64,000 nucleotides of DNA from JBBRMW01 sp965246845 (GTDB taxonomy: Bacteria; Chloroflexota; Anaerolineae; Aggregatilineales; UBA2796): NCBI GenBank assembly GCA_965246845.1, contig CBDFFR010000005.1, positions 496,001-560,000 on the forward strand. Direction: 5' to 3'. The translations under genes and the position numbers were made by a program. The notes under the pieces were generated by a model. The model searched no databases. It was given only the letters and a program-made list of their open reading frames with translations, and was not told the DNA's origin. Below, piece by piece: positions 18,273-27,624 of this stretch. Position 1 is the first letter of the stretch, and each line of letters starts with the position of its first letter.

Positions 18273-19214
18273 CTAATACACGTACTGCGCTTCCAGCTCC
18301 GCGCGCAGCCGCAGATAGCTATCGTATCGCTCTGCGCTTATCTCGCCACGCTCGACTGCCGCGCGCACACCGCAGTCGGTTTCATCAATGTGACGGCAAT
18401 TGCTGAACCGACATTCCGCAACGTGCGGGTGAATCTCGCGGAAGTAAGCATCCAGTTCGCCCGGTTCGACATCCCAGGGCGCGAGCGAACGCAGCCCCGG
18501 CGTATCCGCGACGTAGCCGCCACCATCCAGCGGGAACAATTCGCTGTTGACGGTCGTGTGGCGGCCTTTGGTGGTCGCCTCGCTTACGGCGCTCACCGCG
18601 CGACCCAGCCCCGGTTGCATCGTGTTGAGCAGGCTGCTCTTGCCGACGCCGGACGGTCCGGTGAACACCGAAATTTTATCCGGTCCGGTGAGCAGTTCGC
18701 GCAGGGCTTCGACGCCCGCGCCAAGATGCGCGCTCACGTACAGGACACGATAGCCAATCCGCGCATAATCCCCGAAAATCGCCTGCGCCGCCGCGTCCCC
18801 GATCAGGTCTACCTTGTTCGCGCAAATCGCAATCTCCGGGATCGCGGCTTTCTCCGCAGCGACGAGGAAGCGGTCCAGAAAGCGCGGTCGCGGCGCGGGG
18901 TTGGCTACTGAAAAAACGAATATTGCCTGCGTCGGGTTGGCGATGATGACCTGTTCGCGCTCGGTGCTGGTCCCCGCGTAAGCGCTCGGTTCGACGCGCG
19001 AGAGGACGCGGGCGCGCGGTTCCACCGCTTCGATGCTGCCCTTGCCATCTTCGGCGGTCTCGATCTGCACATGGTCGCCAATCACGCAAATTTCGTGTTT
19101 GCGGCTTTGTTCGCGCAGCCGCCCGCGCAGGTGGCAAATGAAGTTGCCTTCAGGAGTCTTGACGGTATAAAAGCCGCTGTGTGTTTTGATGACGAGACCG
19201 TTGAGGATACTCAC
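18273..19214 (-). CDS. rsgA: ribosome small-subunit-dependent GTPase A
   Basis: 313 aa. The circularly permuted GTPase order is clear: OB-fold N-domain (1-75), G4 NKVDL (133-137), G5 YVSAH, G1 GPSGVGKSS (186-194), G2 TTKGRHTT, G3 DTPG (237-240), then zinc-binding C268, C273, H275 and C281. RsgA matures the 30S subunit late in assembly. GTG at 19214 is chosen because homology starts at SILNGLVIKTHSG and an AGGGA site lies upstream; the open frame to 19670 would run antisense through the PPOX gene. Confidence 0.93.
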   Translation of the reverse strand: MSILNGLVIKTHSGFYTVKTPEGNFICHLRGRLREQSRKHEICVIGDHVQIETAEDGKGSIEAVEPRARVLSRVEPSAYAGTSTEREQVIIANPTQAIFVFSVANPAPRPRFLDRFLVAAEKAAIPEIAICANKVDLIGDAAAQAIFGDYARIGYRVLYVSAHLGAGVEALRELLTGPDKISVFTGPSGVGKSSLLNTMQPGLGRAVSAVSEATTKGRHTTVNSELFPLDGGGYVADTPGLRSLAPWDVEPGELDAYFREIHPHVAECRFSNCRHIDETDCGVRAAVERGEISAERYDSYLRLRAELEAQYVY

Positions 19215-19325
19215 ATTATTGGGTTCCCTAATCGCTGCCGATACGCTCAGTGTACACCCGAAACCGTGCAGCGGGCGCGCAACTTTTGCGGTAAAATTAT
19301 TCGCCCGACTTTGCAGGAGAAGGCG

Positions 19326-19793
19326 ATGATGACCCCAAAACGAACCCGCCCGGATATTCCGAAAGAGTACGGTGTCCCGCAAACCGAAGAAGGAATGATT
19401 GAATGGTCGTGGGTAGTCGAACAGCTTGAGAAAGCGCGCAACTACTGGTTGATCAGCCTTTACCCGGATGGCCGCCCGCATTGTGTCCCGTCGTGGGGCG
19501 CGTGGGTCAGCGGCAAACTCTATTTCAGTGGCGGCGATATGACCCGCCACGCCAAAAACCTCGCACAGAACCCGACCCTGATTGCGCACCTCGAAAGCGG
19601 CGATCAGGTCGTGATCATGCACGGAGTCGCGGAGAAAGCCGACGCCGTGCCGTCGGAGATCATGGCGCAAATCGAGGTGATCTATACCGCCAAGTATGGC
19701 GCGGGCGAAGGCGCGACCTATGCGCTCGTGCCGTCGAAGGTGCTGGCATGGACGACCTACCCGACCACGCCGACGCGCTTTCTATTCGACTGA
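19326..19793 (+). CDS. pyridoxamine 5'-phosphate oxidase-like flavin-binding protein
   Basis: 155 aa. The split-barrel fold is indicated by NYWLISLYPDGRPHCVPSWG, KLYFSGGDMTRHAKNLAQNP and HLESGDQVVIMHGVAEK. Relatives bind FMN, F420 or heme; the cofactor is not predictable. MM at the start allows ATG 19326 or 19329; an AGGAGAAGG site precedes both. Its 3' end overlaps the convergent gene by 12 bp. Confidence 0.85.
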   Translation: MMTPKRTRPDIPKEYGVPQTEEGMIEWSWVVEQLEKARNYWLISLYPDGRPHCVPSWGAWVSGKLYFSGGDMTRHAKNLAQNPTLIAHLESGDQVVIMHGVAEKADAVPSEIMAQIEVIYTAKYGAGEGATYALVPSKVLAWTTYPTTPTRFLFD

Positions 19794-20543
19794 CTCGCCC
19801 GCTGCTAACCACTGCATCGCCTGCCGCCACAGCCGCGCGTATCCTTCCCATGAGGCGAACGGGGCCGGACACCAGTGTGGTCCGATGTCCGAGGTCCAGA
19901 CCAGCGTGCGCCCCTTGCCGACGTTCCGCGTCGCGAGCAATGGACAGCCATTCACTTTTGCCAGAACGCTCGCATCCGCTTTCGGCACGGTCTCGTTGAA
20001 GCCGAGCAGCGCAGGCCATTCGCGCGGCATCCCGGCCAAAATCGGATGCGCCGCATCGGTAATTTCCGCTATTGCGCCTTCGGGCGCTTCGATACGGTCA
20101 TCGAAGGTGTGGATGTTCACGGGCAAGATGTCTTCGATGACGGTGCGGTAATACTTCGCGGCGGCGTTGATCCCCGCGAACGAATAGTAGCCGCCGCACA
20201 TCGCCAGAGCGCCGCCCGCGTTTACCCAGTCGGCAAGTACACGCAATCGGTTCGGAAAGGACTTGCCACGCAGCCACGTATCGGGATGCAGCAATAACGT
20301 ATTCGCGCCGATGTCGCTCAGGATCACGACGTCGAAGGCGGCGAGCGCCTCAAGCGTTGCCGGGAACTGTTCCGCCGCGAGATGATTGGGCAAATGCGTG
20401 AACTGCATCCCCGCCGCTTCGACTGCCGCCTGAAAGTAGCTGGTTCCCGTTTCATAAACGGTGCTGGAAAAGAAATCCCATCCTTTGAAGTGAGTCGCGT
20501 TGGAGACCCACGACTCACCAGCAAGCAGAATACGAATTGGCAT
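19782..20543 (-). CDS. glutamine amidotransferase-like / ThuA-like protein
   Basis: 253 aa. The opening MPIRILLAGESWVSN, the segment FDVVILSDIGANTLLL and the GGALAMCGGYYSFAG elbow (Cys in a GxCxG-like turn) match the class I GATase-like proteins annotated as PF07090. No ammonia-accepting domain is attached, so the role is unknown, possibly carbohydrate-related as for ThuA relatives. Cytoplasmic. The last 12 bp overlap the convergent PPOX gene, so this pair may share termination. Confidence 0.72.
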   Translation of the reverse strand: MPIRILLAGESWVSNATHFKGWDFFSSTVYETGTSYFQAAVEAAGMQFTHLPNHLAAEQFPATLEALAAFDVVILSDIGANTLLLHPDTWLRGKSFPNRLRVLADWVNAGGALAMCGGYYSFAGINAAAKYYRTVIEDILPVNIHTFDDRIEAPEGAIAEITDAAHPILAGMPREWPALLGFNETVPKADASVLAKVNGCPLLATRNVGKGRTLVWTSDIGPHWCPAPFASWEGYARLWRQAMQWLAAGESVE

Positions 20544-20563
20544 GAGTGGTTTTCCTTTCGAGC

Positions 20564-22720
20564 CTACCGTGCAGCAGCGCCCTCTTTCGGCAGCAGTTCG
20601 GCGGCTAGCGGGTCATGCAGGATGCTATACAGCTTCGCCGCTTCACCTTTGAGCCGTGCCGCTTCGTCGGACTCTCCGCGCGCATCCGCGATGTTGCCGC
20701 GCATCAGCAGCGCGTCGGCGTTGCCCTTGCGATAGCCCCACTTGCGCGCGCCGACTTCGGCCTCCCGCGCGAGCGTCTCCGCTTCGTCGAGCGTCCCCTG
20801 CCGCAATTTGACCTCCGCCAGCCGCGTCAACCCGCGCGCGAGGTTTTCCTGATCGTTGACCTCGCGGCTGACCTTGAGCGCATCGGTGAGCAGCGTTTCG
20901 GCCTCTTCGACCTTGCCCTGTCCGAGTGCCGTCCGCGCCAGATTGGTCTGGAAAATCGCGCGCCAACGGCGGTCGGTTTGCGGCTCAAGCTGCGCGAGCG
21001 CCTGCTCATAGAGGCCGCGCGCCGCCGGGAAATCCTTCTGCGCGTGGTAGGCTTGTCCCAGGTTGCCAAGCTGCACCGCGAGCAGCAATCGATCCCCCAT
21101 TGGTCGGCTAATGGCGAGCGCGTCTTCCAGCAGCCGGATTGCGTCGGTCGTGCGCCCCGTCGCGAGGTTGAACCAGGCGTAATTGCCGAGCCGGACCGAT
21201 TCCGAGCGGCGATCCCCCGTCTGCCGCGCAAGCTGGATGGATTCCTGAAAGAACGAGGCCGCCGTTTCCACTTCACCAAGATCGGTATACAGGTTCGCGA
21301 CGTTGGAGAGGACCAGCCCGCGCGTCACCGGGTCGCGAACGTTGCTGAGGAGCATCATCGCGCGCTCGTAAGCAGGTAATGCGTTGTTGATGCCGCTCAA
21401 CTGCCGTCGCGCCGCGCCGACCTCGCAAACCGTGCGCGCGGCGGTCGCCGGTTGCCCGGCGGTCACAAACAGTTCGACAGCCTGATCGAGATACTTGATC
21501 GCCGTTTCGAGGTCGCCGCGCTCCTGATAGACCAGCCCGACCCGCCGCAAGGCTTTCGCCCGCGCCGCGCCGCCGTCGGTCCGCTCCAGCGCCTCGTTGA
21601 AGGTCGCGAGCGCGCGTTCCGGGTCGCCGCCGCTGCCAATCAGCCCGCCCAGCGTGAGCAGCGCATCGACTTCGGCTTCCTTGTCCTCGACCGCGCCCGA
21701 ACGGTAGAGCGCGACGGCGGCTTCTACGGCGCGCGTCGCTTCGACGGGCTGGTTGAGCGCGCGATAGAGCGAACCGAGCAGCGTTTGCACCTTTGCTTCG
21801 AGCGGTCTATCAGCTTCCGCGTGCGCCTGCATCAACGCGCGCTGTGCGACCGCAAGTGCCATCTCGTTCTGCCCGAAGCGCTGGTGAATCATCGCGCGGT
21901 TGAGCAAGCCTTCCTTGCGGTAATCCTCATCCGGCGTGCGGACCTTCGCAGCCAGTTCGTCGGAGCGCTCGTAGAGTTCCAGCGCCTCGCGAAACTGGCT
22001 CGTGCGGAACATCCCCGATGCGAGCGCGTTGGTCCAGCGTAATTCCTGCGGCGCATCGTTCGCCTGCTGCGCCAACCGACGCGCCTGCGTGAGCAGCCGC
22101 AGCCCGCGATCTGCATCCCCAAGTAGCAGGGTCGCTTGCCCCGAAAGCCCCGTCGCGAAGGCCACCGCGCCGCTCTGGTACGCCGCCGGGACGTTTTGCA
22201 GGCGGTCGGCGGCTTCCTTGAGCAGCCGCTGGGCATAGCTGGGGTTGCCCTCGCGCAGGTAGACGTTGCCGAGGTTGGCGAGCGTCAGGCCGAGGACGGA
22301 AGCATCATCCGTCGTGCGCGCGACCTCAAGCGCCTGTTCCAGAATATTGCGCGCCTTCTGCGTCAACCCGCGCTGTAAATAGTGCGCGCCGAGGTTGCCC
22401 ATTGCTCGCGCACGGCGCGCCGGGTCGCCCGCTTTCTCCGTGAGCGACATACCCTCTTGCAGCGTGCGCTCGCCTTCTTCATATTGCCCGCGTTCGGTCT
22501 GCAACGCGCCGATCAATCCCAAAAACACATCTTCGCCCGTGAGTGATGCCTGCCGCCGTGCGGTTTCAAGTCCCTCGGTGTAGGCGGTCATTGCGTCATC
22601 ATAGCGGCCTTCGCGCCGCGCTATATCCCCTGCTGCTGCGCGTTCACGCAATTCGGAATCAGCCGCAGAAAGCGGTTTGGGCTTCCCGGCCAACCGCGCC
22701 CACAAATTTTGCACGGCCAT
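20564..22720 (-). CDS. large tetratricopeptide repeat protein
   Basis: 718 aa made almost entirely of TPR-like helix pairs, about sixteen to eighteen units. Signatures include GDIARREGRYDDAMTAYTEG at the start, NLGNVYLREGNPSYAQRLL, VGLVYQERGDLETAIKYLDQ and NLGQAYHAQKDFPAARGLYE. It is a likely protein-interaction scaffold; no catalytic domain, signal peptide or membrane helix is seen. ATG at 22720 is preferred over 22729 because AAGGG lies 9 bp upstream. Confidence 0.88.
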   Translation of the reverse strand: MAVQNLWARLAGKPKPLSAADSELRERAAAGDIARREGRYDDAMTAYTEGLETARRQASLTGEDVFLGLIGALQTERGQYEEGERTLQEGMSLTEKAGDPARRARAMGNLGAHYLQRGLTQKARNILEQALEVARTTDDASVLGLTLANLGNVYLREGNPSYAQRLLKEAADRLQNVPAAYQSGAVAFATGLSGQATLLLGDADRGLRLLTQARRLAQQANDAPQELRWTNALASGMFRTSQFREALELYERSDELAAKVRTPDEDYRKEGLLNRAMIHQRFGQNEMALAVAQRALMQAHAEADRPLEAKVQTLLGSLYRALNQPVEATRAVEAAVALYRSGAVEDKEAEVDALLTLGGLIGSGGDPERALATFNEALERTDGGAARAKALRRVGLVYQERGDLETAIKYLDQAVELFVTAGQPATAARTVCEVGAARRQLSGINNALPAYERAMMLLSNVRDPVTRGLVLSNVANLYTDLGEVETAASFFQESIQLARQTGDRRSESVRLGNYAWFNLATGRTTDAIRLLEDALAISRPMGDRLLLAVQLGNLGQAYHAQKDFPAARGLYEQALAQLEPQTDRRWRAIFQTNLARTALGQGKVEEAETLLTDALKVSREVNDQENLARGLTRLAEVKLRQGTLDEAETLAREAEVGARKWGYRKGNADALLMRGNIADARGESDEAARLKGEAAKLYSILHDPLAAELLPKEGAAAR

Positions 22721-22838
22721 AATGTCCATCCCTTCGATGGCGAGCGTCTTGAACCTGCTATTTTAACACCAGCCGCCCGGTGATGCGCGCATCGCGATAC
22801 CGCAATATCGCCATAACCTGAGCAATCTCTCATCTTGA

Positions 22839-24200
22839 CTATACTGCGCCGTTCGCCAGTTGAAGCGCGAAGCGGTTATGTGCCTCGATGGTCGGCGGCA
22901 GGTCGAGCGTGAGCAGTTGCCCATCCTTGATCACGACCCGACCATTGATCACGCTTACATCCACACTGGCAGGCGCACAGAACAACACCGCCGCGACCGG
23001 ATCGTGCAGGCCACCCGCGAACGCGAGCGTATCCGTATTGATCGCGATGAAATCCGCGCACATGCCCGGCGCGAGGTATCCCACATCGTCGCGACCGAGG
23101 ACCGCCGCCCCGCCGCGCGTCGCGATCTCCAGTGCCTCGCGCCCGGAGAGCGCCGCCGGGTCGCCCGTGACGCGCTGCAAGAGCATCGCCTGTCGCGCTT
23201 CCGCGAGTAAATGACCGCTGTCGTTGGAAGCCGAGCCGTCCACGCCGAGGCCGACGCGAACGCCCGCGCGCCGCATCTTCTTCACGGGTGCGATACCCGA
23301 CGCAAGCCGCATATTCGAGGATGGGCAATGCGCGACACCCGTTCCGGTGCGCGCAAACAGGGCAATCCCGTGATCGCTCAGGTGGACGCAGTGCGCGTGC
23401 CAGACATCTTCGCCCACCCAGCCGACATCCTGCGCATAATCGGCGGGTTCCAGCCCGAAGCGCTCCAGACTATAGGCGACATCGGGTCCTGTCTCCGCGA
23501 GGTGTGTATGCAGCCGCACACCATACGCGCGTGCGAGCGCCGCCGATTCGCGCATCAAATCTTGCGAAACGCTGAACGGCGAACATGGCGCGACGACGAT
23601 CCGCCGCATCGCGCCGAATGCCGGGTCGTGCCACGCCTCGATCAGCCGCCGCGAGTCGCGCAAAATCGCGTCTTCCTGTTCGACAATTGCATCCGGCGGC
23701 AGCCCACCCTTGCTCTGCCCAACGCTCATGCTGCCTCGACTGGCATGAAAGCGCAGGCCAATCACTTCCGCCGCCTCGATTTCATCTTCGAGGCGACAGC
23801 CGTTCGGGAAAAGGTAGAGGTGATCGCTGGCGGTCGTGCAGCCGGAGAGCATCAATTCGGCCATCGCGATCAATGCGGAAGTATGAACCATCGCGGGCGT
23901 GAGGCCGCTCCACAGCATATAGAGGCTGGTCAGCCAGTCGAATAGCTCCGCGTCCTGCCCGCCGGGGACCGCGCGTGTCAACGATTGATACATATGGTGA
24001 TGCGTGTTGATCAGGCCGGGCAGGACGACGTGACCGCGCAAGTCCAACACGTCGTCGGCGGTAGCGGGCAAATCCGCAGTCGCGCCAATCTGCTCGATCA
24101 AAGCATCGCGAATGAAGAGGCCACCATCGGAGATTTCGCGCCGCGCATCATCCATTGTGACGAGGACACGCACATTCTTGACGAGCAGAGTTTTAGACAT
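22839..24200 (-). CDS. 8-oxoguanine deaminase-like amidohydrolase
   Basis: 453 aa, TIM-barrel amidohydrolase of the AtzB/TrzA group. Metal ligands are visible in GLINTHHHMYQSLTRAVPG (HxH), LHTHLAE, HAHCVHLSDH and GLGVDGSASND. The early LVTMDDARREISDGGLFIRD and SGCTTASDHLYLFPNG closely resemble 8-oxoguanine deaminases, which convert 8-oxoguanine to urate and ammonia. A related guanine or s-triazine deaminase activity is possible. The nearest upstream gene on this strand is far away, so it is monocistronic or leads into the TPR gene after 118 bp. Confidence 0.85.
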   Translation of the reverse strand: MSKTLLVKNVRVLVTMDDARREISDGGLFIRDALIEQIGATADLPATADDVLDLRGHVVLPGLINTHHHMYQSLTRAVPGGQDAELFDWLTSLYMLWSGLTPAMVHTSALIAMAELMLSGCTTASDHLYLFPNGCRLEDEIEAAEVIGLRFHASRGSMSVGQSKGGLPPDAIVEQEDAILRDSRRLIEAWHDPAFGAMRRIVVAPCSPFSVSQDLMRESAALARAYGVRLHTHLAETGPDVAYSLERFGLEPADYAQDVGWVGEDVWHAHCVHLSDHGIALFARTGTGVAHCPSSNMRLASGIAPVKKMRRAGVRVGLGVDGSASNDSGHLLAEARQAMLLQRVTGDPAALSGREALEIATRGGAAVLGRDDVGYLAPGMCADFIAINTDTLAFAGGLHDPVAAVLFCAPASVDVSVINGRVVIKDGQLLTLDLPPTIEAHNRFALQLANGAV

Positions 24201-24340
24201 CGTTGTTCCGACAAAAGGTGAGATTATAGCGCACTTGCGCCGCCTGCCACATCTTTTACAAACCAGCGTGCAATGTAGACAGAAAACGTTTGCATTGCCG
24301 ATTTCATGGATTTTTCACAAAGGAAGTGCCCAAATGTGGA

Positions 24341-24369
24341 TTGTTCTTCATCGTGGACTTTGATACAAT
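24341..24369 (+). promoter_or_regulatory. sigma-70-type promoter of the NYN gene
   Basis: TTGTTC (24341-24346), 17 bp, TACAAT (24364-24369). The 5' leader would be about 110 nt, A/T-rich before the GGGGG ribosome site at 24476-24481. Confidence 0.65.
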
Positions 24370-24485
24370 CCAGCGAGTCGGTAGAAGTGCCACAGAAATT
24401 TATGCACGTTCATTCATCACGTTAGCCTGAATTTTGTTGGAACTTTTTACTCGACTAAATATTTTTTTACAGGAACGGGGGAAAC

Positions 24486-26639
24486 ATGGCTGCATACCTC
24501 ATCGTCGATGTAGACGATCTGCTCAGGCGTCTACAAGGGCGAATGACATCTATTGACTATCATGAACTGGCCGCCAAACTGCGCAGCGGAGCGGCGCTGG
24601 CGGCGGGGTTGCTCGGACCGGATGAGCTACGCGCGGTCGCCGTTGCGGACTGGACAGCGTTGCGCCTGCTGCCGAATGGGACGGCGGTACAGGTGACATT
24701 CGAGGCGGTCGGCTTCGAGACGTTCAACGTGCCGGACCGCCAGCACATCGCGGATTCGCTGATCATCCAATATTTCAGCACGGAGCCGGAACCGCTTGAC
24801 GAGTTGATTCTCGTCACGACAAATCAGGAGTTGATCGGGCTGATCAAGCGCGTAAAGATGAGCCGTCAGGGGCGCATCCGTGTCTGGTCGGATAGCAGCC
24901 AGCGCGTGGATGGCGCGATTTTCCAGCCGCTTGAGACGATTCTCGGTATTCAATCGAAAACGGTCAGCCTGTATATCGATTTTGAAAATATCGCGATCAG
25001 CCTTAATGAAAACGGCTATCTGGTCAATCTGGATCGCCTGATTGACGGCTTGCAACGTCAGGCCGCGAATTATGGACAGGTGACGCGCATGGCGGCCTAC
25101 GCACCCTGGGGACAGCGCGGCGCGCTCCCGCCGCTGATGGATGACGCCGGGCGCGAAGTCTCCGATGAAGCGCCGAGCCGTCTGGCTCTCGCCAACATCG
25201 ACCCGGTGTTCAACCTGCCCGGCAAGAACAGCGCCGATATGCGAATCGCGAAGGATGTCCTTGCTGACAGTGTGCAGGCTACCTCCACTGATGTAATGGT
25301 GATCGCGAGCGGCGACCGCGACTTCAACGATGTTTTTAATTCGCTGCGCACACGCGGCAAGCAGGTCATCGTGTGGGGCGTGCGCGGGAGCATGAGCCGC
25401 CAGTTGGAGAACAATCCCGGCTTGCAGGTCGAATACCTGGATGACTTTCTGCACCTGAATCGGCATGAGACGCTCGGCCACGTCTACAACGCACAGTTGA
25501 CGGCGCCCGTCACGGCAACCGCAGCGGCTTTCACGCCTTCGCAATGGGCGAGCGTCGTCCTGCAATATGACCGTCTGGCGACGCTCTACCCCGGACAGGG
25601 GATCACGATGGAAATGCTCGAAGAGCAGCTTCACCGCATGAACGATGTCGTCTCCGATGCGCGCGCGCATGACCTCGTTTCGCAGGCGGTCGTGATGGGC
25701 ATTCTGCGCGTCACCCACAACGGCACGGAAGATTTTGTCGTCCCCGCGCCGGAAAACCAGACTGTCGAGCGCGTGCGGCTCATTCGGGAGCGGATCGTGC
25801 TGCGCGTTGCGAATACGCTGGATGTGCGCAACTGGGAATATGTGAATTACGGATTCCTTCTCAAGGGGATCGCGATGGACCGCGCGCTGGAACGGCCTGG
25901 CCTCAACCCGGATGATGCGTGGCGCTCGGATTGGATCGATTGTCTGGTACGCGAAGGCATCCTCGCGCGTGAGATGGTCCCGCACCGCCACAACCCGGAA
26001 GACCTCGTGCCGGTGATCAAGCTGCCGAAGACGGCGAAAGCTGGTCGCCCCATGCCGATGCAAACCGTCATGATTGATCTGTTCGATACCAGCTATGATG
26101 ACCTTGCGCCACTCGCGCAGGGCGATCTCGCGACCCGCGATGAAGAAGTCGACGCGATGATGAAGCGGATCATCGTCAGCGTCGATCAATTCACCAGCTA
26201 TCGCGGATTTACATGGTGTCCGCTGGGGTCGCTGCACCGCCGTTTGCGCCCCTATGATAGCGGTGTGGTCTTCCAGCGCGCGGTCGAATGGCTGCTCGAA
26301 CTCGGCGCGGCTGCCGTCAACGAGTACGACAACCCGCAGAGCAACTATCAGACCAAAGGCATCTCGCTCATCTCCGAGGCATCGCTCACACGCGAAGTCT
26401 TGCAGGAGCGCGATCAATTCATCCTCGTGCTGCTCTCGCTCTACGAACAGCACCTGCCGATCAACTTTGCCGCCTTGCAGCGCGAAACGAATTTCATGGA
26501 CCCGGCGCTTGAGCTGTGGATCAGCATCATGCAGGTCGAAAACGTGCTGAACCCGGTCCCCGGAAAGCCCGGCCTGTATAGTCTGTTCCGCACGCATCAC
26601 ACGGTCAACCAGATCGCGGAGACGCGCTACCTCGAATAG
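24486..26639 (+). CDS. twin-NYN domain protein (one canonical, one degenerate PIN-like nuclease)
   Basis: 717 aa. The second domain (about 157-325) is a complete NYN/PIN-like nuclease: SLYIDFENI with D165, GKNSADMRIAKDVLAD with D251, and MVIASGDRDFNDVFNSLRTRG with D277 and D279. The first domain (1-150) repeats the same fold (AYLIVDVDDLL; LDELILVTTNQELIGLIKRV; GRIRVWSD) but lacks the SGDxDF acidic cluster. Residues 330-717 are unrecognised, with several helical segments that could be OST-HTH/LOTUS-like modules. RNA cleavage is inferred from the NYN family. It has its own promoter and terminator. Confidence 0.82.
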   Translation: MAAYLIVDVDDLLRRLQGRMTSIDYHELAAKLRSGAALAAGLLGPDELRAVAVADWTALRLLPNGTAVQVTFEAVGFETFNVPDRQHIADSLIIQYFSTEPEPLDELILVTTNQELIGLIKRVKMSRQGRIRVWSDSSQRVDGAIFQPLETILGIQSKTVSLYIDFENIAISLNENGYLVNLDRLIDGLQRQAANYGQVTRMAAYAPWGQRGALPPLMDDAGREVSDEAPSRLALANIDPVFNLPGKNSADMRIAKDVLADSVQATSTDVMVIASGDRDFNDVFNSLRTRGKQVIVWGVRGSMSRQLENNPGLQVEYLDDFLHLNRHETLGHVYNAQLTAPVTATAAAFTPSQWASVVLQYDRLATLYPGQGITMEMLEEQLHRMNDVVSDARAHDLVSQAVVMGILRVTHNGTEDFVVPAPENQTVERVRLIRERIVLRVANTLDVRNWEYVNYGFLLKGIAMDRALERPGLNPDDAWRSDWIDCLVREGILAREMVPHRHNPEDLVPVIKLPKTAKAGRPMPMQTVMIDLFDTSYDDLAPLAQGDLATRDEEVDAMMKRIIVSVDQFTSYRGFTWCPLGSLHRRLRPYDSGVVFQRAVEWLLELGAAAVNEYDNPQSNYQTKGISLISEASLTREVLQERDQFILVLLSLYEQHLPINFAALQRETNFMDPALELWISIMQVENVLNPVPGKPGLYSLFRTHHTVNQIAETRYLE

Positions 26640-26666
26640 TCATTGCGGCGTATGGTCATTATCAAG

Positions 26667-26693
26667 CCCTTTCGTGAATCGAGAGGGTTTTTT
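26667..26693 (+). terminator. rho-independent terminator of the NYN gene
   Basis: 8-bp stem (ccctttcg / cgagaggg, one G-U) with loop tgaat, then six T. The T-run overlaps the stop codon of the convergent methyltransferase. Confidence 0.85.
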
Positions 26694-27438
26694 ATTTGCG
26701 CGCGATAATCAGTGTGTGGAATGCAAACCGCCAGGGAAGGATGCGCTTTAGGAAGCGTCCCGCGCGCTCCCCCAGCGCGGATGTTTCGTAATAACTGCCG
26801 CGCTTGCGGAAGATCGGCAGCAGCCCATAAAGCGTGTACGAATGTCCAATCGGCTCCATGCGTTCGATGCGGAAGCCTACCTTTCTTACATAGTCCGCAA
26901 GTTCGCGGTGCGTATACGTGCGCTCGTAATAGGCGGCGCGCTTCACCGATCCGGGACGCAGCCGTTCGCGTAATTTATAAAGCTGATCCACGACTTGCGG
27001 ATGCGGGATTGTCAGGACCAGCACGCCGCCGGGCGCAAGGGTGCGGAACGCCTCGCGCAGCGCGGGTTCAGGACCTTGCTCGAAGTGTTCAAGGACGCCG
27101 AACGACAAATATGCGCCGAACAGGTCCGAACGGTAGGGCAGCATATGAACGTCGCCGAGGTGCAAGCGCAGGTCGGGCAGGCGTTCGTGCGTGAAGCATA
27201 GCGCTTCCGGGGCGTAATCCAATCCAATTGCAGGGTAGCCGCGCTGTTCCAGATAATAGACGATGTGTGCCGGACCGCTGCCCGCTTCCAGCGTGAGCCG
27301 CGCTTTATCCAGAAACGGCATGTACAGGTCGAGCAATTCACGCGAACGCGGATAGTCCAGCGAGCGCAGTTCCTTGTCGAACTCCGTCCCGATCCAGATG
27401 TCGCGCCATGCCTGCCGGGTTTTTTGATAGGTATTCAT
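26692..27438 (-). CDS. class I SAM-dependent methyltransferase
   Basis: 248 aa. SAM motif I is LTLEAGSGPAHIVYYLEQRG, followed by AIGLDYAPEAL, LHLGDVHMLPYRSDLFGAYLSFGVLEHFEQGPEP and the post-motif GGVLVLTIPHP. It belongs to the Methyltransf_11/25 group and is distantly similar to the gene at 2118. The N-terminus (YQKTRQAWRDIWIGTEFDKEL) is typical of methyltransferases in saccharide or lipid modification, but the substrate is not determined. Confidence 0.82.
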   Translation of the reverse strand: MNTYQKTRQAWRDIWIGTEFDKELRSLDYPRSRELLDLYMPFLDKARLTLEAGSGPAHIVYYLEQRGYPAIGLDYAPEALCFTHERLPDLRLHLGDVHMLPYRSDLFGAYLSFGVLEHFEQGPEPALREAFRTLAPGGVLVLTIPHPQVVDQLYKLRERLRPGSVKRAAYYERTYTHRELADYVRKVGFRIERMEPIGHSYTLYGLLPIFRKRGSYYETSALGERAGRFLKRILPWRFAFHTLIIARK

Positions 27439-27508
27439 GCCAACGAGCGTACCTCAATTCAGGTATGAATATCAAGCATAACCCAGGTCCAGTTGCGAAC
27501 GTCTGTTC

Positions 27509-27537
27509 TTGATTATCCATGTTAGTTGAGGTATAAT
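27509..27537 (+). promoter_or_regulatory. sigma-70-type promoter of gyrB
   Basis: TTGATT (27509-27514), 17 bp, TATAAT (27532-27537). The gyrB start is about 80 nt downstream of the expected transcription start. Confidence 0.75.
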
Positions 27538-27624
27538 GACACCTACTCTAACGCTCGTGAAAATGACGGAAACGCCCTGACTTTGCGCCTGATTTAGAGG
27601 CGCAAATCAGATTTTGGAGGCATC

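Noticed and set aside
19215..19670. N-terminal extension of RsgA to 465 aa
   Set aside because: The extension is antisense to the PPOX gene and has no similarity to RsgA; GTG 19214 with AGGGA upstream fits the normal length.
24627..26600. 657-codon open frame on the minus strand opposite the NYN gene
   Set aside because: It is a frame shadow caused by high GC; the plus frame has clear NYN motifs, promoter and terminator, and the antisense product shows no recognisable domain and an implausible Arg/His/Asp composition.
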